The position numbers were made by a program, and so were the translations under genes. From NCBI GenBank assembly GCA_947259375.1, contig CAMYLZ010000022.1, positions 1 to 64,000 of the forward strand: 64,000 nt of DNA, written 5' to 3'. Source of the stretch: an uncultured Parvularculaceae bacterium (GTDB lineage: Bacteria; Pseudomonadota; Alphaproteobacteria; Caulobacterales; Parvularculaceae). Below the pieces are notes generated by a model, which searched no databases, was not told the DNA's origin, and was given only the letters and a program-made list of their open reading frames with translations. This document shows, in pieces, positions 1 through 8,317 of this stretch (its first letter is position 1; every line of letters begins with the position of its first letter).

Positions 1-316
1 GCCAAGTCTGCGGACCGAAGCGTGCTAACGGGCGCGCTCCGGTCACGCTCCAGTCGCGACATCGAACGGATAATTTGTTCCCGCTTCTGCTGAAGCGTTT
101 TCAAATGTGCACTCAACACGGGATCAAAAGACGGAAAACCCCACCTTCCGGCGACGGCAAGTTGGGAGCGGGTCACCGGTTGACGGACTCACCTTTCAAG
201 TGAAGGACCAAACGGAGCACGGGTCAAAAAGAGAAAAGAATCTAGATAAACTCAACGCACTATGCCGCAGGCAACTAAATCCTGGCGAATGTCCGCGAAT
301 TTGAAATGGTTTTGTA
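1..316. other. Window edge without a confident gene
   Basis: I find no recognisable gene here. A reading frame on the minus strand stays open from about position 188 to the left edge, with a possible ATG at 62 and GTG or TTG codons at 176 and 119. It would give a basic helical peptide containing LQQKREQIIRSMSRLERD. A plus-strand frame is open from 3 to about 203 over the same bases, so at most one is real. Neither has a clear ribosome binding site. A partial leftward gene running off the edge is possible. Confidence 0.3.
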
Positions 317-392
317 TGGTGCCCAGGGGCGGAATCGAACCACCGACACGCGGATTTTCAATCCGCTGCTCTACCAACTGAGCTACCTGGGC
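317..392 (-). tRNA. tRNA-Phe (GAA)
   Basis: Read on the minus strand this is a complete 76-nt cloverleaf. The 7-bp acceptor stem GCCCAGG pairs with CCTGGGC, the D arm contains AGCTCAGTTGGTAGAGC, the anticodon loop is TTGAAAA with GAA at the centre, the T loop is GGTTCGATTCC, and CCA is encoded at the 3' end (317-319). It is transcribed away from queF, so any promoter lies in 393-560. Confidence 0.97.
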
Positions 393-560
393 CCGGCCAG
401 ACAGGAACAAACGAAACGCCCGCCCGGCGGAGCGCGGCTTATAGGCCAGAAAGGCCGCCCTTGTCCATGGTCGCAAGCGCGAAAATCTTGAAGACTTTGC
501 ACCTCGTCCCGGGCTCGATTATGGAGGGGAAAACCCAAGGCCCAATCAAAGGACAAACCC

Positions 561-1055
561 ATGGCCGCCAGAGCCACGAAGAAAACAAAATCGACCGCCA
601 AGCGCCCGTCCTCGCCCGCCGCGCTGGGCCAACAGGTTGACGCGGCGGCCTCACCCAACGAGGCGACGCTGGATATGGCGGCGAACCCGCATCCGGGCGA
701 AGACTATCTCATCCGTTTTACAGCCCCTGAATTTACAAGCGTTTGCCCGGTGACCGGGCAACCGGACTTCGCCCATCTGGTTATCGACTACGCACCGGCG
801 AAACTCATTGTGGAATCGAAATCGCTGAAGCTCTTCCTCTCCTCGTTTCGAAACTACGGCGCCTTTCACGAAGACTGCACGGTGATGATCGCCAAACGCA
901 TTATCAGCGCCATCAACCCGAAATGGCTGAGAATTGGCGGATACTGGTATCCGCGCGGCGGCATTCCTATCGATGTATTCTACCAGACCGGCGAGCCGCC
1001 AAAAGGACTTTGGTTGCCGGATCAAGGCGTCGCGCCATATCGCGGAAGGGGATAA
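561..1055 (+). CDS. queF: NADPH-dependent 7-cyano-7-deazaguanine reductase QueF
   Basis: QueF reduces the nitrile of preQ0 to the aminomethyl group of preQ1 in the cytoplasm, feeding tRNA queuosine synthesis. The 164-aa product is the short unimodular (YkvM) type. The nucleophile is Cys62 in [13 protein letters not shown] with the general acid Asp69 seven residues on, and the family motif ESKSLK is at 85-90. About 45 N-terminal residues are Lys/Ala-rich and look like a disordered extension. AAAGGA lies eight bases before the ATG. It is first in a co-directional set that also holds queA and tgt. I looked for a preQ1-I riboswitch in 393-560 and saw none. Identification is firm. Confidence 0.96.
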   Translation: MAARATKKTKSTAKRPSSPAALGQQVDAAASPNEATLDMAANPHPGEDYLIRFTAPEFTSVCPVTGQPDFAHLVIDYAPAKLIVESKSLKLFLSSFRNYGAFHEDCTVMIAKRIISAINPKWLRIGGYWYPRGGIPIDVFYQTGEPPKGLWLPDQGVAPYRGRG

Positions 1056-1062
1056 AAAAACC

Positions 1063-1956
1063 ATGTTCAGGACAATGCTCGCCGCCGCCGCTTTCATCGC
1101 TAGCACGACCACCGCGTTTGCCGACGCGCTCGACGGTAAAGCCTCGCCGTCCGAAATACTTGCCGCATCCGCGGCGGCGGACTGGCGAACCCTGTCCCCT
1201 GATGAACTTTTGATCATTGAGCTTGAACGCGGACGCGTCACCATTGCTCTTTCCCAAAGCCTTGCGCAAAACCACGTCGCGCAGATCAAGGCGCTCGCCC
1301 GCGAAGGCTTCTATGACGGGCTGTCTTTCTATCGGGTCATCGACGGATTTGTGGCGCAAGGCGGCGACGTATTCGAAAAGCGCGAGATCAAGACGGCAAG
1401 CGCCGCGCTCGCCGCCGAATTCGACCAAATGCTGTCCGATGACATTCCATTCGCCCCCATAAGCGATGCCGACGGCTATGCGAAGATGGTCGGCTTTGTG
1501 AACAGCCTTCCCGCCGGCACTGACCCGGAAAGCCGTGCGGTCTGGCACTTGCATTGCACGGGCGCCATCGCCATGGCGCGCGGCAATGAGAAAAATACGG
1601 GTAGCACGGAGTTTTACATTGCCTTGCAGCCGCAACGATATCTGGACCGCAACCTGACGGTTTTCGGCCGGGTTGTTGACGGTATGGAACATTTGCAAGC
1701 GCTCCGTCGCGTTCAGCCAGCGCAATCGGAAAATGACGACCTCGGCGAGACTATTCTCAGCATACGTGTCGCCGATGATCTTGATCCGTCGGACAGGCCG
1801 GTGCTCGAAATTCTACGCTCGGGAACCGACACATTCGCTGCTTATACAGAAGCACGCCGAAATCGTCCGGAAGCATTCTTTTATCACCGGCCGAACCACA
1901 TTGATGTTTGCGCTTTGAACGTTCCTGTTCGCGACGCCAAAACGCAACTGCCATGA
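1063..1956 (+). CDS. Secreted cyclophilin-type peptidyl-prolyl isomerase
   Basis: Predicted periplasmic cyclophilin that would catalyse cis-trans isomerisation of Xaa-Pro bonds. The 297-aa product starts with a signal peptide (MFRTMLAAAAFIAS to about AFA). The fold shows in the strand IELERGRVTIAL, the active-site region GLSFYRVIDGFVAQGGD, the substrate segment AIAMARGNEKNTGSTEFYIAL and VFGRVVDGMEHL. An insert of about 50 residues between the GGD and AIAMA segments and a C-terminal tail of about 65 residues make it longer than a minimal cyclophilin. I chose ATG 1063 because it gives the signal peptide. It starts 7 bp after queF and its stop overlaps the next start (ATGA at 1953-1956), so the genes are probably co-transcribed. 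Confidence 0.9.
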   Translation: MFRTMLAAAAFIASTTTAFADALDGKASPSEILAASAAADWRTLSPDELLIIELERGRVTIALSQSLAQNHVAQIKALAREGFYDGLSFYRVIDGFVAQGGDVFEKREIKTASAALAAEFDQMLSDDIPFAPISDADGYAKMVGFVNSLPAGTDPESRAVWHLHCTGAIAMARGNEKNTGSTEFYIALQPQRYLDRNLTVFGRVVDGMEHLQALRRVQPAQSENDDLGETILSIRVADDLDPSDRPVLEILRSGTDTFAAYTEARRNRPEAFFYHRPNHIDVCALNVPVRDAKTQLP

Positions 1957-2570
1957 CTGCGTCCACACCCAAAGAACGCAATGGCCCATGGCGCATCAAT
2001 GCCAGGAGGAGCGTTTTCGAAAATCCGTGGATCAAGCTTGTTGACCATGATGTTACGCACCCCGACGGATCCCCCGGAGAATATGGCGTCGTTCAATTCA
2101 AGAACCGGGCCGTTGGCGTTTTGCCGCTCGACGCCAACGCTAGGGTTCCACTGGTTGGCCAGCATCGCTTTCCGCTAGATCGCTATAGCTGGGAGCTGCC
2201 GGAAGGCGGCGGGCCCATTGAAGAAGATCCGCTCGCGGCGGCAAAACGCGAACTTGCAGAAGAAACAGGCCTCACCGCATGCGCATGGGCGCCGCTCAGC
2301 GCATTCGACATATCCAATTCTGTTACGGATGAGCGCGCGATCTGCTACATTGCATGGGATCTGCGGGAAGGCTTCGCTACGCCTGAAGCATCCGAAGCAT
2401 TAACGATAAAATGGATCTGCTATAAGGATTTGTTAGAAAAGGTAATGGCCGGCGAGATTACCGACAGCCTCACGATCGTGATGACCTTAACAGCCCACTT
2501 TAAGGCCTTGCGCGGAGAATTACCCCCTCCCATCTGTAAGGCGCTACTTGCCGCATCGGCCCGAACGTAG
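1953..2570 (+). CDS. Nudix hydrolase, ADP-ribose pyrophosphatase-like
   Basis: Nudix enzymes hydrolyse nucleoside diphosphates linked to another group. The Nudix box is intact in EGGGPIEEDPLAAAKREL followed by AEETGL, matching G-x5-E-x7-R-E-U-x-E-E-x-G-U. The N-terminal VVQFKNRAVGVLPLD and the length of about 205 aa resemble NudF-type ADP-ribose pyrophosphatases, but substrate cannot be read from sequence. ATG 1953 overlaps the cyclophilin stop by four bases. The frame extends further upstream inside the cyclophilin gene, which I regard as unused. It sits between the cyclophilin and cysE in the queuosine block. Family is secure, substrate is a guess. Confidence 0.9.
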   Translation: MTASTPKERNGPWRINARRSVFENPWIKLVDHDVTHPDGSPGEYGVVQFKNRAVGVLPLDANARVPLVGQHRFPLDRYSWELPEGGGPIEEDPLAAAKRELAEETGLTACAWAPLSAFDISNSVTDERAICYIAWDLREGFATPEASEALTIKWICYKDLLEKVMAGEITDSLTIVMTLTAHFKALRGELPPPICKALLAASART

Positions 2571-2583
2571 GAGAATGTCGCCC

Positions 2584-3417
2584 ATGTCTAATACGCCGGC
2601 AAAAACATCAAATGTGGTTTCACTAACCGGCGACCAGACGTGGTCTCGGATGCGCATTGAGGCCGCAACCGCAGCGGCGTCGGAACCTGTCCTCGCCAGC
2701 TTTCTGCATGCGACAATTCTCAACCACGAAAGTTTCAAGGCCGCACTTTCATACCGCTTGGCGCAAAAACTTTCCGATGCAGATATGAACGCCATGCTAT
2801 GGCGCGAGGTTTGTACGGACGCTTACGACAACGAACCACAGATCGTCGATGCAGGACTGCAAGACCTTCGCGCAGCATTCAACCGCGACCCGGCGTGCCA
2901 TGACTACATGCAGCCGTTTCTTTATTACAAAGGCTATCAGGCGCTACAGGCCCAACGCACGGCGAACTGGCTTTGGCGACATGATCGCAAGCCGCTCGCA
3001 CTCTATCTTCAAAGCCGGATGTCGGAACTTTTCGCCGTCGATATCCATCCGGCTACAAAAATCGGCAAAGGCGTCTTCATGGATCACGCCACGGGTATTG
3101 TGATCGGTGAAACCGCGGTCGTCGAGGACGACGTTTCGATCCTTCAAAACGTGACTCTCGGCGGCACCGGCAAGGATGAAGGCGATCGGCATCCGAAAAT
3201 TCGCCGCGGCGCCCTGATCAGCGTCGGTGCGAAAGTGCTCGGCAATATTGAGGTTGGCGAAGGTGCGAAAGTCGCCGCAGGCAGCGTCGTCCTCAACCCG
3301 GTTAAACCGCATTGCACGGTGGCCGGCGTGCCCGCCAAGCCCGTGGGCGCCTGCAAGGAAACCAAGCCGTCTGAAACGATGGATCAGAGCTTTTACTACG
3401 ATACCTACTCGATCTAG
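2584..3417 (+). CDS. cysE: Serine O-acetyltransferase CysE
   Basis: Cytoplasmic enzyme making O-acetylserine from serine and acetyl-CoA, the committed step of cysteine synthesis. The roughly 277-aa product has the helical N-terminal CysE domain (SFKAALSYRLAQKLSD) and a left-handed hexapeptide repeat C-terminal half containing DIHPATKIGKGVFMDHATG, VVEDDVSILQNVTLGGTG and GAKVLGNIEVGEGAKV. The acidic or aromatic tail ends in DTYSI, and a terminal Ile is typical of CysE tails that dock to cysteine synthase. ATG 2584 sits ten bases after GGAG. An ATG at 2575 is too close to that site. It ends the first part of the block; queA follows after about 150 bp. Confidence 0.95.
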   Translation: MSNTPAKTSNVVSLTGDQTWSRMRIEAATAAASEPVLASFLHATILNHESFKAALSYRLAQKLSDADMNAMLWREVCTDAYDNEPQIVDAGLQDLRAAFNRDPACHDYMQPFLYYKGYQALQAQRTANWLWRHDRKPLALYLQSRMSELFAVDIHPATKIGKGVFMDHATGIVIGETAVVEDDVSILQNVTLGGTGKDEGDRHPKIRRGALISVGAKVLGNIEVGEGAKVAAGSVVLNPVKPHCTVAGVPAKPVGACKETKPSETMDQSFYYDTYSI

Positions 3418-3570
3418 GCGGCCCTTCTCGGGCTCCCGTTTCACCCTCCTGCTATTTTCAAAACCGCCGGCATCATCGCCGGGACGGGCGGGATTTTGAC
3501 CTCTCTCCCCGGGAAGGGTATGGGCAGCGCACAAATGACGACTTTCCCCCGTCGGGAACCAAGGAAGAAA

Positions 3571-4623
3571 ATGCGCGTCGACCATTTTAATTTTGAATTG
3601 CCGCCAGAACGGATCGCGCTGAAGCCAGTCGCACCTCGCGATGCTGCACGGTTGCTCTATGTTTGCGGCGCGCATTTTCACGACCGCGCCGTCAGCGACC
3701 TCCCGTCGCTTCTGCGGCCCGGCGATTTGCTCGTCACGAATAACACCAAGGTAATCCCTGCGCAGCTTTTCGGATCGCGCGCGAGTCGGACCGGCGGCGA
3801 GGCCGTCGCCATTGAAGCGACGTTGCATAAAAGTCTGGGCGACGATCGCTGGCGCGCATTCATACGCCCTGCCAAACGCCTCAAGACCGGCGACGTCGTC
3901 GTGTTTGCAGGCGGACTTTCGGCTCGCATTCTTCGCCGCGAGGGCGCGGAGGCGGAGCTGTCATTCGAGACGGGCGGCAGGCCATTCCAGGAAGCGCTGG
4001 CAAGCGCCGGCGTAATGCCGTTGCCGCCCTATATTGCTCGCAAGCGCCCGGCCGATGAAAGCGACGTCCAGAACTATCAAACTGTTTTCGCGAACCAAAG
4101 CGGCTCCGTTGCGGCGCCGACTGCGGGACTGCACTTCACGCCGCGCTTACTGGAGGACCTGCGCGCGCGCGAGGTTGGGCATCTCTCAATCACGCTGCAT
4201 GTGGGCGCCGGCACATTCTTACCCGTGACCGCCGAACACACGAGCGATCATAAGATGCATGCCGAATGGGGCCAGATCACCGAAGAACAAACGATACGTA
4301 TCAATGAGGCGCGAAAGGCTGGCGGCCGCATTATCGCCGTCGGCACCACATCGCTAAGGCTTCTCGAAAGCGCAGCGGATGAAAGCGGCGCCATTCAACC
4401 ATTCGCCGAGGAAACGGATATTTTCATTACGCCCGGCTATCGTTTCAAAGCCGTCGATATGTTGATGACGAATTTCCACCTGCCGCGCTCCACTTTGTTC
4501 ATGTTGGTTTGCGCATTTGCCGGAACCGAGATCATGAAGTCTGCTTACGCTCACGCCATCGCTGAGGAGTACCGGTTTTACTCTTATGGCGACGCCAGCC
4601 TTTTGGAATTTAACAATGAATGA
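3571..4623 (+). CDS. queA: S-adenosylmethionine:tRNA ribosyltransferase-isomerase QueA
   Basis: QueA transfers and rearranges the ribosyl group of SAM onto preQ1-modified tRNA at position 34 to give epoxyqueuosine. The 350-aa product begins with the family opening [15 protein letters not shown] and carries [17 protein letters not shown], the [13 protein letters not shown] motif, [11 protein letters not shown]-like [23 protein letters not shown] and the C-terminal [19 protein letters not shown] 3571 is preceded by AAGGAAG. A longer start at 3496 has no support. The last eight bases (ATGAATGA, 4616-4623) overlap the tgt start, indicating translational coupling. Confidence 0.97.
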   Translation: MRVDHFNFELPPERIALKPVAPRDAARLLYVCGAHFHDRAVSDLPSLLRPGDLLVTNNTKVIPAQLFGSRASRTGGEAVAIEATLHKSLGDDRWRAFIRPAKRLKTGDVVVFAGGLSARILRREGAEAELSFETGGRPFQEALASAGVMPLPPYIARKRPADESDVQNYQTVFANQSGSVAAPTAGLHFTPRLLEDLRAREVGHLSITLHVGAGTFLPVTAEHTSDHKMHAEWGQITEEQTIRINEARKAGGRIIAVGTTSLRLLESAADESGAIQPFAEETDIFITPGYRFKAVDMLMTNFHLPRSTLFMLVCAFAGTEIMKSAYAHAIAEEYRFYSYGDASLLEFNNE

Positions 4624-5743
4624 TGCATTTTCATTTACACTCTCCGCAACCGATGGCGCGGCGCGCACCGGCGCCATTTCGACGCCCCGCGGCGACATCC
4701 GCACGCCCGCCTTCATGCCCGTGGGCACCGCTGGGACCGTCAAAGCCATGCTGCCCGAAAATGTTCGCGCCACTGGCGCCGATATCGTTCTCGGCAACAC
4801 CTACCATTTAATGCTGCGCCCGACGGCCGAACGTGTCGGAGCGCTCGGCGGACTTCATCAATTCATGAATTGGCCGCGCCCCATTCTGACAGACTCCGGC
4901 GGATTTCAGGTGATGTCCCTGTCAAAGCTCCGCAAACTGACGGAAGATGGTGTTTCATTCCAGTCTCACATCGACGGATCCCGCCACATGCTGACGCCGG
5001 AACGCTCAATTGAGATCCAGTGCCTTCTGGGGTCCGACATCCAGATGCAGCTCGACGAATGTCCTGCGATCCCGATCACGCACGACGATGCGCGCGAATC
5101 AATGCTGTTGTCAGCGCGCTGGGCGGCCCGGTCAAAACGCGCATTTGAAGAAAAATCGAACGCCGGTCAGGCGTTGTTTGGTATTGTTCAGGGTGCGAAT
5201 TACGAAGACTTGCGCCGCGAAAGTCTCGACCGGCTGATGGAAATCGGCTTTCCCGGCTACTCAATTGGCGGGCTCGCGGTCGGCGAAGGCCGTGAAGAAA
5301 TGTTTCGAGTCCTTGAATTCACAACACCGCACATGCAACAAAACAAGCCGCGCTATCTCATGGGTGTCGGCAAGCCCGCGGACATTGTCGGCGCCGTGGC
5401 GCGCGGCGTTGATATGTTCGATTGCGTCGCCCCCACCCGTTCCGGTCGCCATGGTCAGGCCTGGACAAAATCCGGCTCGATAAACATCAAAAACGCGGCA
5501 TTTGCCGACGACCCGGAACCGCTCGATGCACAAAGCGCCTGCCCGGCGAGCCGCGATTATTCCAAAGCGTATCTCCACCACCTGTTCAAAGCCGGCGAAT
5601 ATCTCGGCCCAATGCTGCTCACTTGGCATAATCTTCAGTATTATCAAGATCTTATGGCAGGCTTGCGAAATGCGGTTGCGGCTAGAAAGCTCGGCGCATT
5701 CATCGACCGGTTCATGGCGGAAACCGGCGAAACAATTGTTTGA
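4616..5743 (+). CDS. tgt: tRNA-guanine transglycosylase Tgt, with altered zinc site
   Basis: Tgt exchanges guanine-34 of GUN-anticodon tRNAs for preQ1. The 375-aa product has the catalytic aspartates: Asp93 in [11 protein letters not shown] and the nucleophile Asp269 in [13 protein letters not shown]. The fold and length match the bacterial family. The oddity is the structural zinc site. The canonical C-x-C-x2-C is here S307-A-C309-P-A-S312 in [19 protein letters not shown], with the downstream ligand His338 still present in LLTWHNLQ. I checked the codons (agc gcc tgc ccg gcg agc). Two of the four ligands are therefore missing. It overlaps queA and is followed by a terminator-like hairpin and tRNA-Lys. 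Function as Tgt remains very likely. Confidence 0.94.
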   Translation: MNDAFSFTLSATDGAARTGAISTPRGDIRTPAFMPVGTAGTVKAMLPENVRATGADIVLGNTYHLMLRPTAERVGALGGLHQFMNWPRPILTDSGGFQVMSLSKLRKLTEDGVSFQSHIDGSRHMLTPERSIEIQCLLGSDIQMQLDECPAIPITHDDARESMLLSARWAARSKRAFEEKSNAGQALFGIVQGANYEDLRRESLDRLMEIGFPGYSIGGLAVGEGREEMFRVLEFTTPHMQQNKPRYLMGVGKPADIVGAVARGVDMFDCVAPTRSGRHGQAWTKSGSINIKNAAFADDPEPLDAQSACPASRDYSKAYLHHLFKAGEYLGPMLLTWHNLQYYQDLMAGLRNAVAARKLGAFIDRFMAETGETIV

Positions 5744-5772
5744 ATTTTCCGTAATTCGAGGCTCCAAATCGG

Positions 5773-5801
5773 TTGACCCGGGGGCGCCTCGCCCCTATGT
5801 T
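5773..5801 (+). promoter_or_regulatory. Candidate sigma-70 promoter after tgt
   Basis: TTGACC at 5773-5778 and TATGTT at 5796-5801 are separated by exactly 17 bases. The -35 matches the consensus at five of six positions and the -10 at four. It could drive tRNA-Lys, although the hairpin at 5822-5855 lies between them. Confidence 0.4.
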
Positions 5802-5821
5802 CCGCGCCTTCCAAGGCGGTC

Positions 5822-5855
5822 GCCGCTTCACGGGAACCGTGGGCGGCTTTTGTTT
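5822..5855 (+). terminator. Rho-independent terminator-like hairpin after tgt
   Basis: GCCGC (5822-5826) pairs with GCGGC (5843-5847), and CACGG (5829-5833) pairs with CCGTG (5837-5841) around a GAA loop. TTTTGTTT follows. It probably ends the queuosine transcript. Confidence 0.6.
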
Positions 5856-5902
5856 GCCGGGAAAATTGACGGCATAGAATGAGTGCAAATGCGCTCGCGC
5901 GT

Positions 5903-5978
5903 GGGCCCTTAGCTCAGTTGGTAGAGCAACTGACTTTTAATCAGTAGGTCGAAGGTTCGAATCCTTCAGGGCTCACCA
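5903..5978 (+). tRNA. tRNA-Lys (TTT)
   Basis: Complete 76-nt cloverleaf. The acceptor stem GGGCCCT pairs with AGGGCTC (one G-U), the D arm is AGCTCAGTTGGTAGAGC, the anticodon loop CTTTTAA carries TTT, the T arm contains GGTTCGAATCC, and CCA is encoded at 5976-5978. Confidence 0.97.
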
Positions 5979-6257
5979 CTCCCCTTCCAATCATTTCCAC
6001 CATGTCCGCCGCTCGTAGACCGACAAATTGGATTTCCGGCCCCCTCAGCGCACGACCAAGCTTGTACACGAAATGTCCCACAGCCTCACCTGTGGCAAAG
6101 GGCTTTTCTTCCTGTCCAGCGGCAATTTGCACTGTCCGCGCACGCATGGATATCGCGCCGGAAAAACGACCTTTCGCCCGCGCCTTGGTTTTTCTCCGGA
6201 CAATCCGAACAACTATTTGACTTGCTTCCAAATTCCATCTAAATCGCCGCCTCTAAT

Positions 6258-6344
<87 letters not shown>

Positions 6345-6496
6345 TCTTCACTGTTTGAACATATGAATGAGCGGGCGCCACCCTGTCTTTTGACAGGCCT
6401 GCCGCACTTGCGCTAACCAATGAATGATCGCCATAGGCTCAACGCGTTTCAGCGGAAGGCATTGCCGGTAAGGCGACCATTAGCGTCTGGCGGATC

Positions 6497-7336
6497 ATGA
6501 CCGACTATAAACGAGGCGACCCCATCGCAGTGCTCGGCATGTCGGGCGTTGGCAAAACGCGCATCGCAGCCATGATGCGCCACGAGGCCGATTGGTTCCA
6601 CTACTCCGTCGATTACCGGATCGGCACGCGCTACATGGACGAGGCGATCGAGGACAATTTCAAGCGCGAGGCGGCGAAGGTTCCGCTGCTGCGCGAGCTT
6701 CTGCGGTCGGATTCAATCTACATCTCGTCAAACATCACCTTCGATAATCTCGATCCTTTATCCACCTATCTCGGCAAGCCAGGCGATCCGGCGAAGGGCG
6801 GCATTCCCTTTGATGAATATATCCGCCGCCAGCGCCAGCATCGCGAGGCGGAGATCCGCGCCCTCCTCGACACGCCGCGTTTTGTGGAAAAGGCCCGCGT
6901 GATTTACGGCTATGAGCATTTTATCTGCGATACAGGCGGGTCGATCTGCGAGGTTGCCAATCCGGAAGACGATAACGATCCCGTACTGAAAGTTTTGAGC
7001 GAGACCTGCCTCATTGTTTATATTGAAGGTGACGACAGCCATGCCGACGCGTTGAAGGCGCGCTTCAGCCAGGCGCCGAAGCCGATGTATTACAATGAAG
7101 ATTTTCTGCGCGACGTGTGGGCGGATTATTTGAATGAAACAGGCCTGTCAGAAACGGAAGTTGATCCCGATGCCTTCATCCGCTGGGGCTTTGCACGCCT
7201 GATCGAGTGGCGCGCGCCCCGCAACAAGGCCATCGCTGACAAATGGGGCGTCACCATCCCGGCGTGTGAAATTGAAAAGGCCCAATCGCCGAAAGCGTTT
7301 CTAACGCTCGTGGACAGCGCTATAGGCGGTAGTTAA
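6497..7336 (+). CDS. Uncharacterised P-loop ATPase
   Basis: Function not recognised. The 279-aa product opens with a beta strand and Walker A motif (PIAVLGMSGVGKTRIAA, residues about 9-25) and has a Walker B-like strand in HFICDTGGSICEV near residue 143. CLIVYIEGDD near 175 looks like the next core strand. There is no signal peptide or membrane segment, so it is probably cytoplasmic. Its spacing and size resemble nucleotide or sugar kinases more than large ATPases, but I cannot assign a substrate. Its stop codon overlaps the convergent sulfotransferase stop at 7333-7336. It begins 150 bp after tRNA-Leu with its own weak ribosome site. Confidence 0.85.
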   Translation: MTDYKRGDPIAVLGMSGVGKTRIAAMMRHEADWFHYSVDYRIGTRYMDEAIEDNFKREAAKVPLLRELLRSDSIYISSNITFDNLDPLSTYLGKPGDPAKGGIPFDEYIRRQRQHREAEIRALLDTPRFVEKARVIYGYEHFICDTGGSICEVANPEDDNDPVLKVLSETCLIVYIEGDDSHADALKARFSQAPKPMYYNEDFLRDVWADYLNETGLSETEVDPDAFIRWGFARLIEWRAPRNKAIADKWGVTIPACEIEKAQSPKAFLTLVDSAIGGS

Positions 7337-8235
7337 GCCTGCTTGCCGTGTTTCAGCCATGCGGCGCAGTCTTCGCCCAGTTCCGCCAGCGCTCGCGCTT
7401 CATAACGAGCGCTGTCATCTGCCGGAAGCATGTCGCGCCATCGCCCATTCGAGCCCTTGTTGATGAAAGTCTTGGCGCCACCGCTCCACGGCGAACCGCC
7501 AAGCGGCACAACCTTATCCGCGTGATTTTTCATATAATCGAAACTACAATGGTCGAGGATCGTCGGCCATGTCGCCACATCGACTTCGATATCAAGAAAT
7601 TCGGCGATACGCGCGATCTCCCCGGGCATGTCTGCTTTCAGATCGTTGAAATGCACCAGCATGACATTCGGAAGATCGCGGGCGCTCCACCATGTGCGGA
7701 TATTCTCCCAGAGTGACCAGACAGGAAATCCTTCGTCATTCAGCCATTCACGAAAGTATTGACACGTATCGTTTGTCGGAGATGAGAGCGGCGGTCCGTC
7801 AAACTCACCGGCGTTATTCAAGACGTCGATGATTTCCGGCGTCATGTTGATGTGATGGTTATGCATTGACCATATTACATCTCGGCCGTCGCGGCCGATA
7901 TAAATGTGCTTCACCTTTGGATTGAAAACAAAAGCGTCAAGGGGAAGGTGTGTTTTAATAAAACGACGGTGCGTCTGCGCCTCCACTGCGGCAAGCTTCA
8001 CCTCCGGCGGCGGCAGGCGCAAATCAAGCCATGGCGACATTTCGGCGACGTCATGCCCTTCCGCCCCCCGGAAAATCAACTGCGAGACGATCTGCTGCAT
8101 CCAGGTTGTGCCGGATTTGGCATAGGTGGCGATAATAATGTCGTCGTCGCGGAACTTGAAATCGTTCCATATGGTCGAATCCATATGGTTGTTATGGATT
8201 TCGCGTGTTTTCTGCGGCAGCGTAGTTGCAGCCAT
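7333..8235 (-). CDS. PAPS-dependent sulfotransferase
   Basis: Sulfotransferase-1 family enzyme that would move a sulfuryl group from PAPS to an alcohol or amine. The 300-aa product has the 5'-phosphosulfate loop YAKSGTTWMQQI, the catalytic or PAPS region RFIKTHLPLD, the 3'-phosphate motif IYIGRDGRDVIWSMHNHH and the C-terminal GSNGRWRDMLP, which matches the family's G-x-x-G-x-x-K/R loop. A strong GGGAGGGGGG precedes ATG 8235. A further 98 upstream codons in frame overlap ubiD and are not used. It is 82 bp downstream of ubiD on the same strand. The acceptor is unknown. Confidence 0.9.
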   Translation of the reverse strand: MAATTLPQKTREIHNNHMDSTIWNDFKFRDDDIIIATYAKSGTTWMQQIVSQLIFRGAEGHDVAEMSPWLDLRLPPPEVKLAAVEAQTHRRFIKTHLPLDAFVFNPKVKHIYIGRDGRDVIWSMHNHHINMTPEIIDVLNNAGEFDGPPLSSPTNDTCQYFREWLNDEGFPVWSLWENIRTWWSARDLPNVMLVHFNDLKADMPGEIARIAEFLDIEVDVATWPTILDHCSFDYMKNHADKVVPLGGSPWSGGAKTFINKGSNGRWRDMLPADDSARYEARALAELGEDCAAWLKHGKQA

Positions 8236-8317
8236 CGTCCCCCCTCCCGTGTGATCCCGGCGCGAATTATCCAATCCTGCGCTGGCGTGGCCCCAAGTAC
8301 TTACATTATCATCCAGG

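Noticed and set aside
252-476. Frames across tRNA-Phe
   Set aside because: They translate the tRNA itself; the cloverleaf explains the sequence.
393-560. preQ1 riboswitch upstream of queF
   Set aside because: I looked for the small pseudoknot pattern before queF and found no convincing stem or A-rich tail.
5941-6231. 96-codon minus-strand frame overlapping tRNA-Lys
   Set aside because: It begins outside and ends inside the tRNA, producing the familiar GFEPSTY artefact of antisense tRNA translation.
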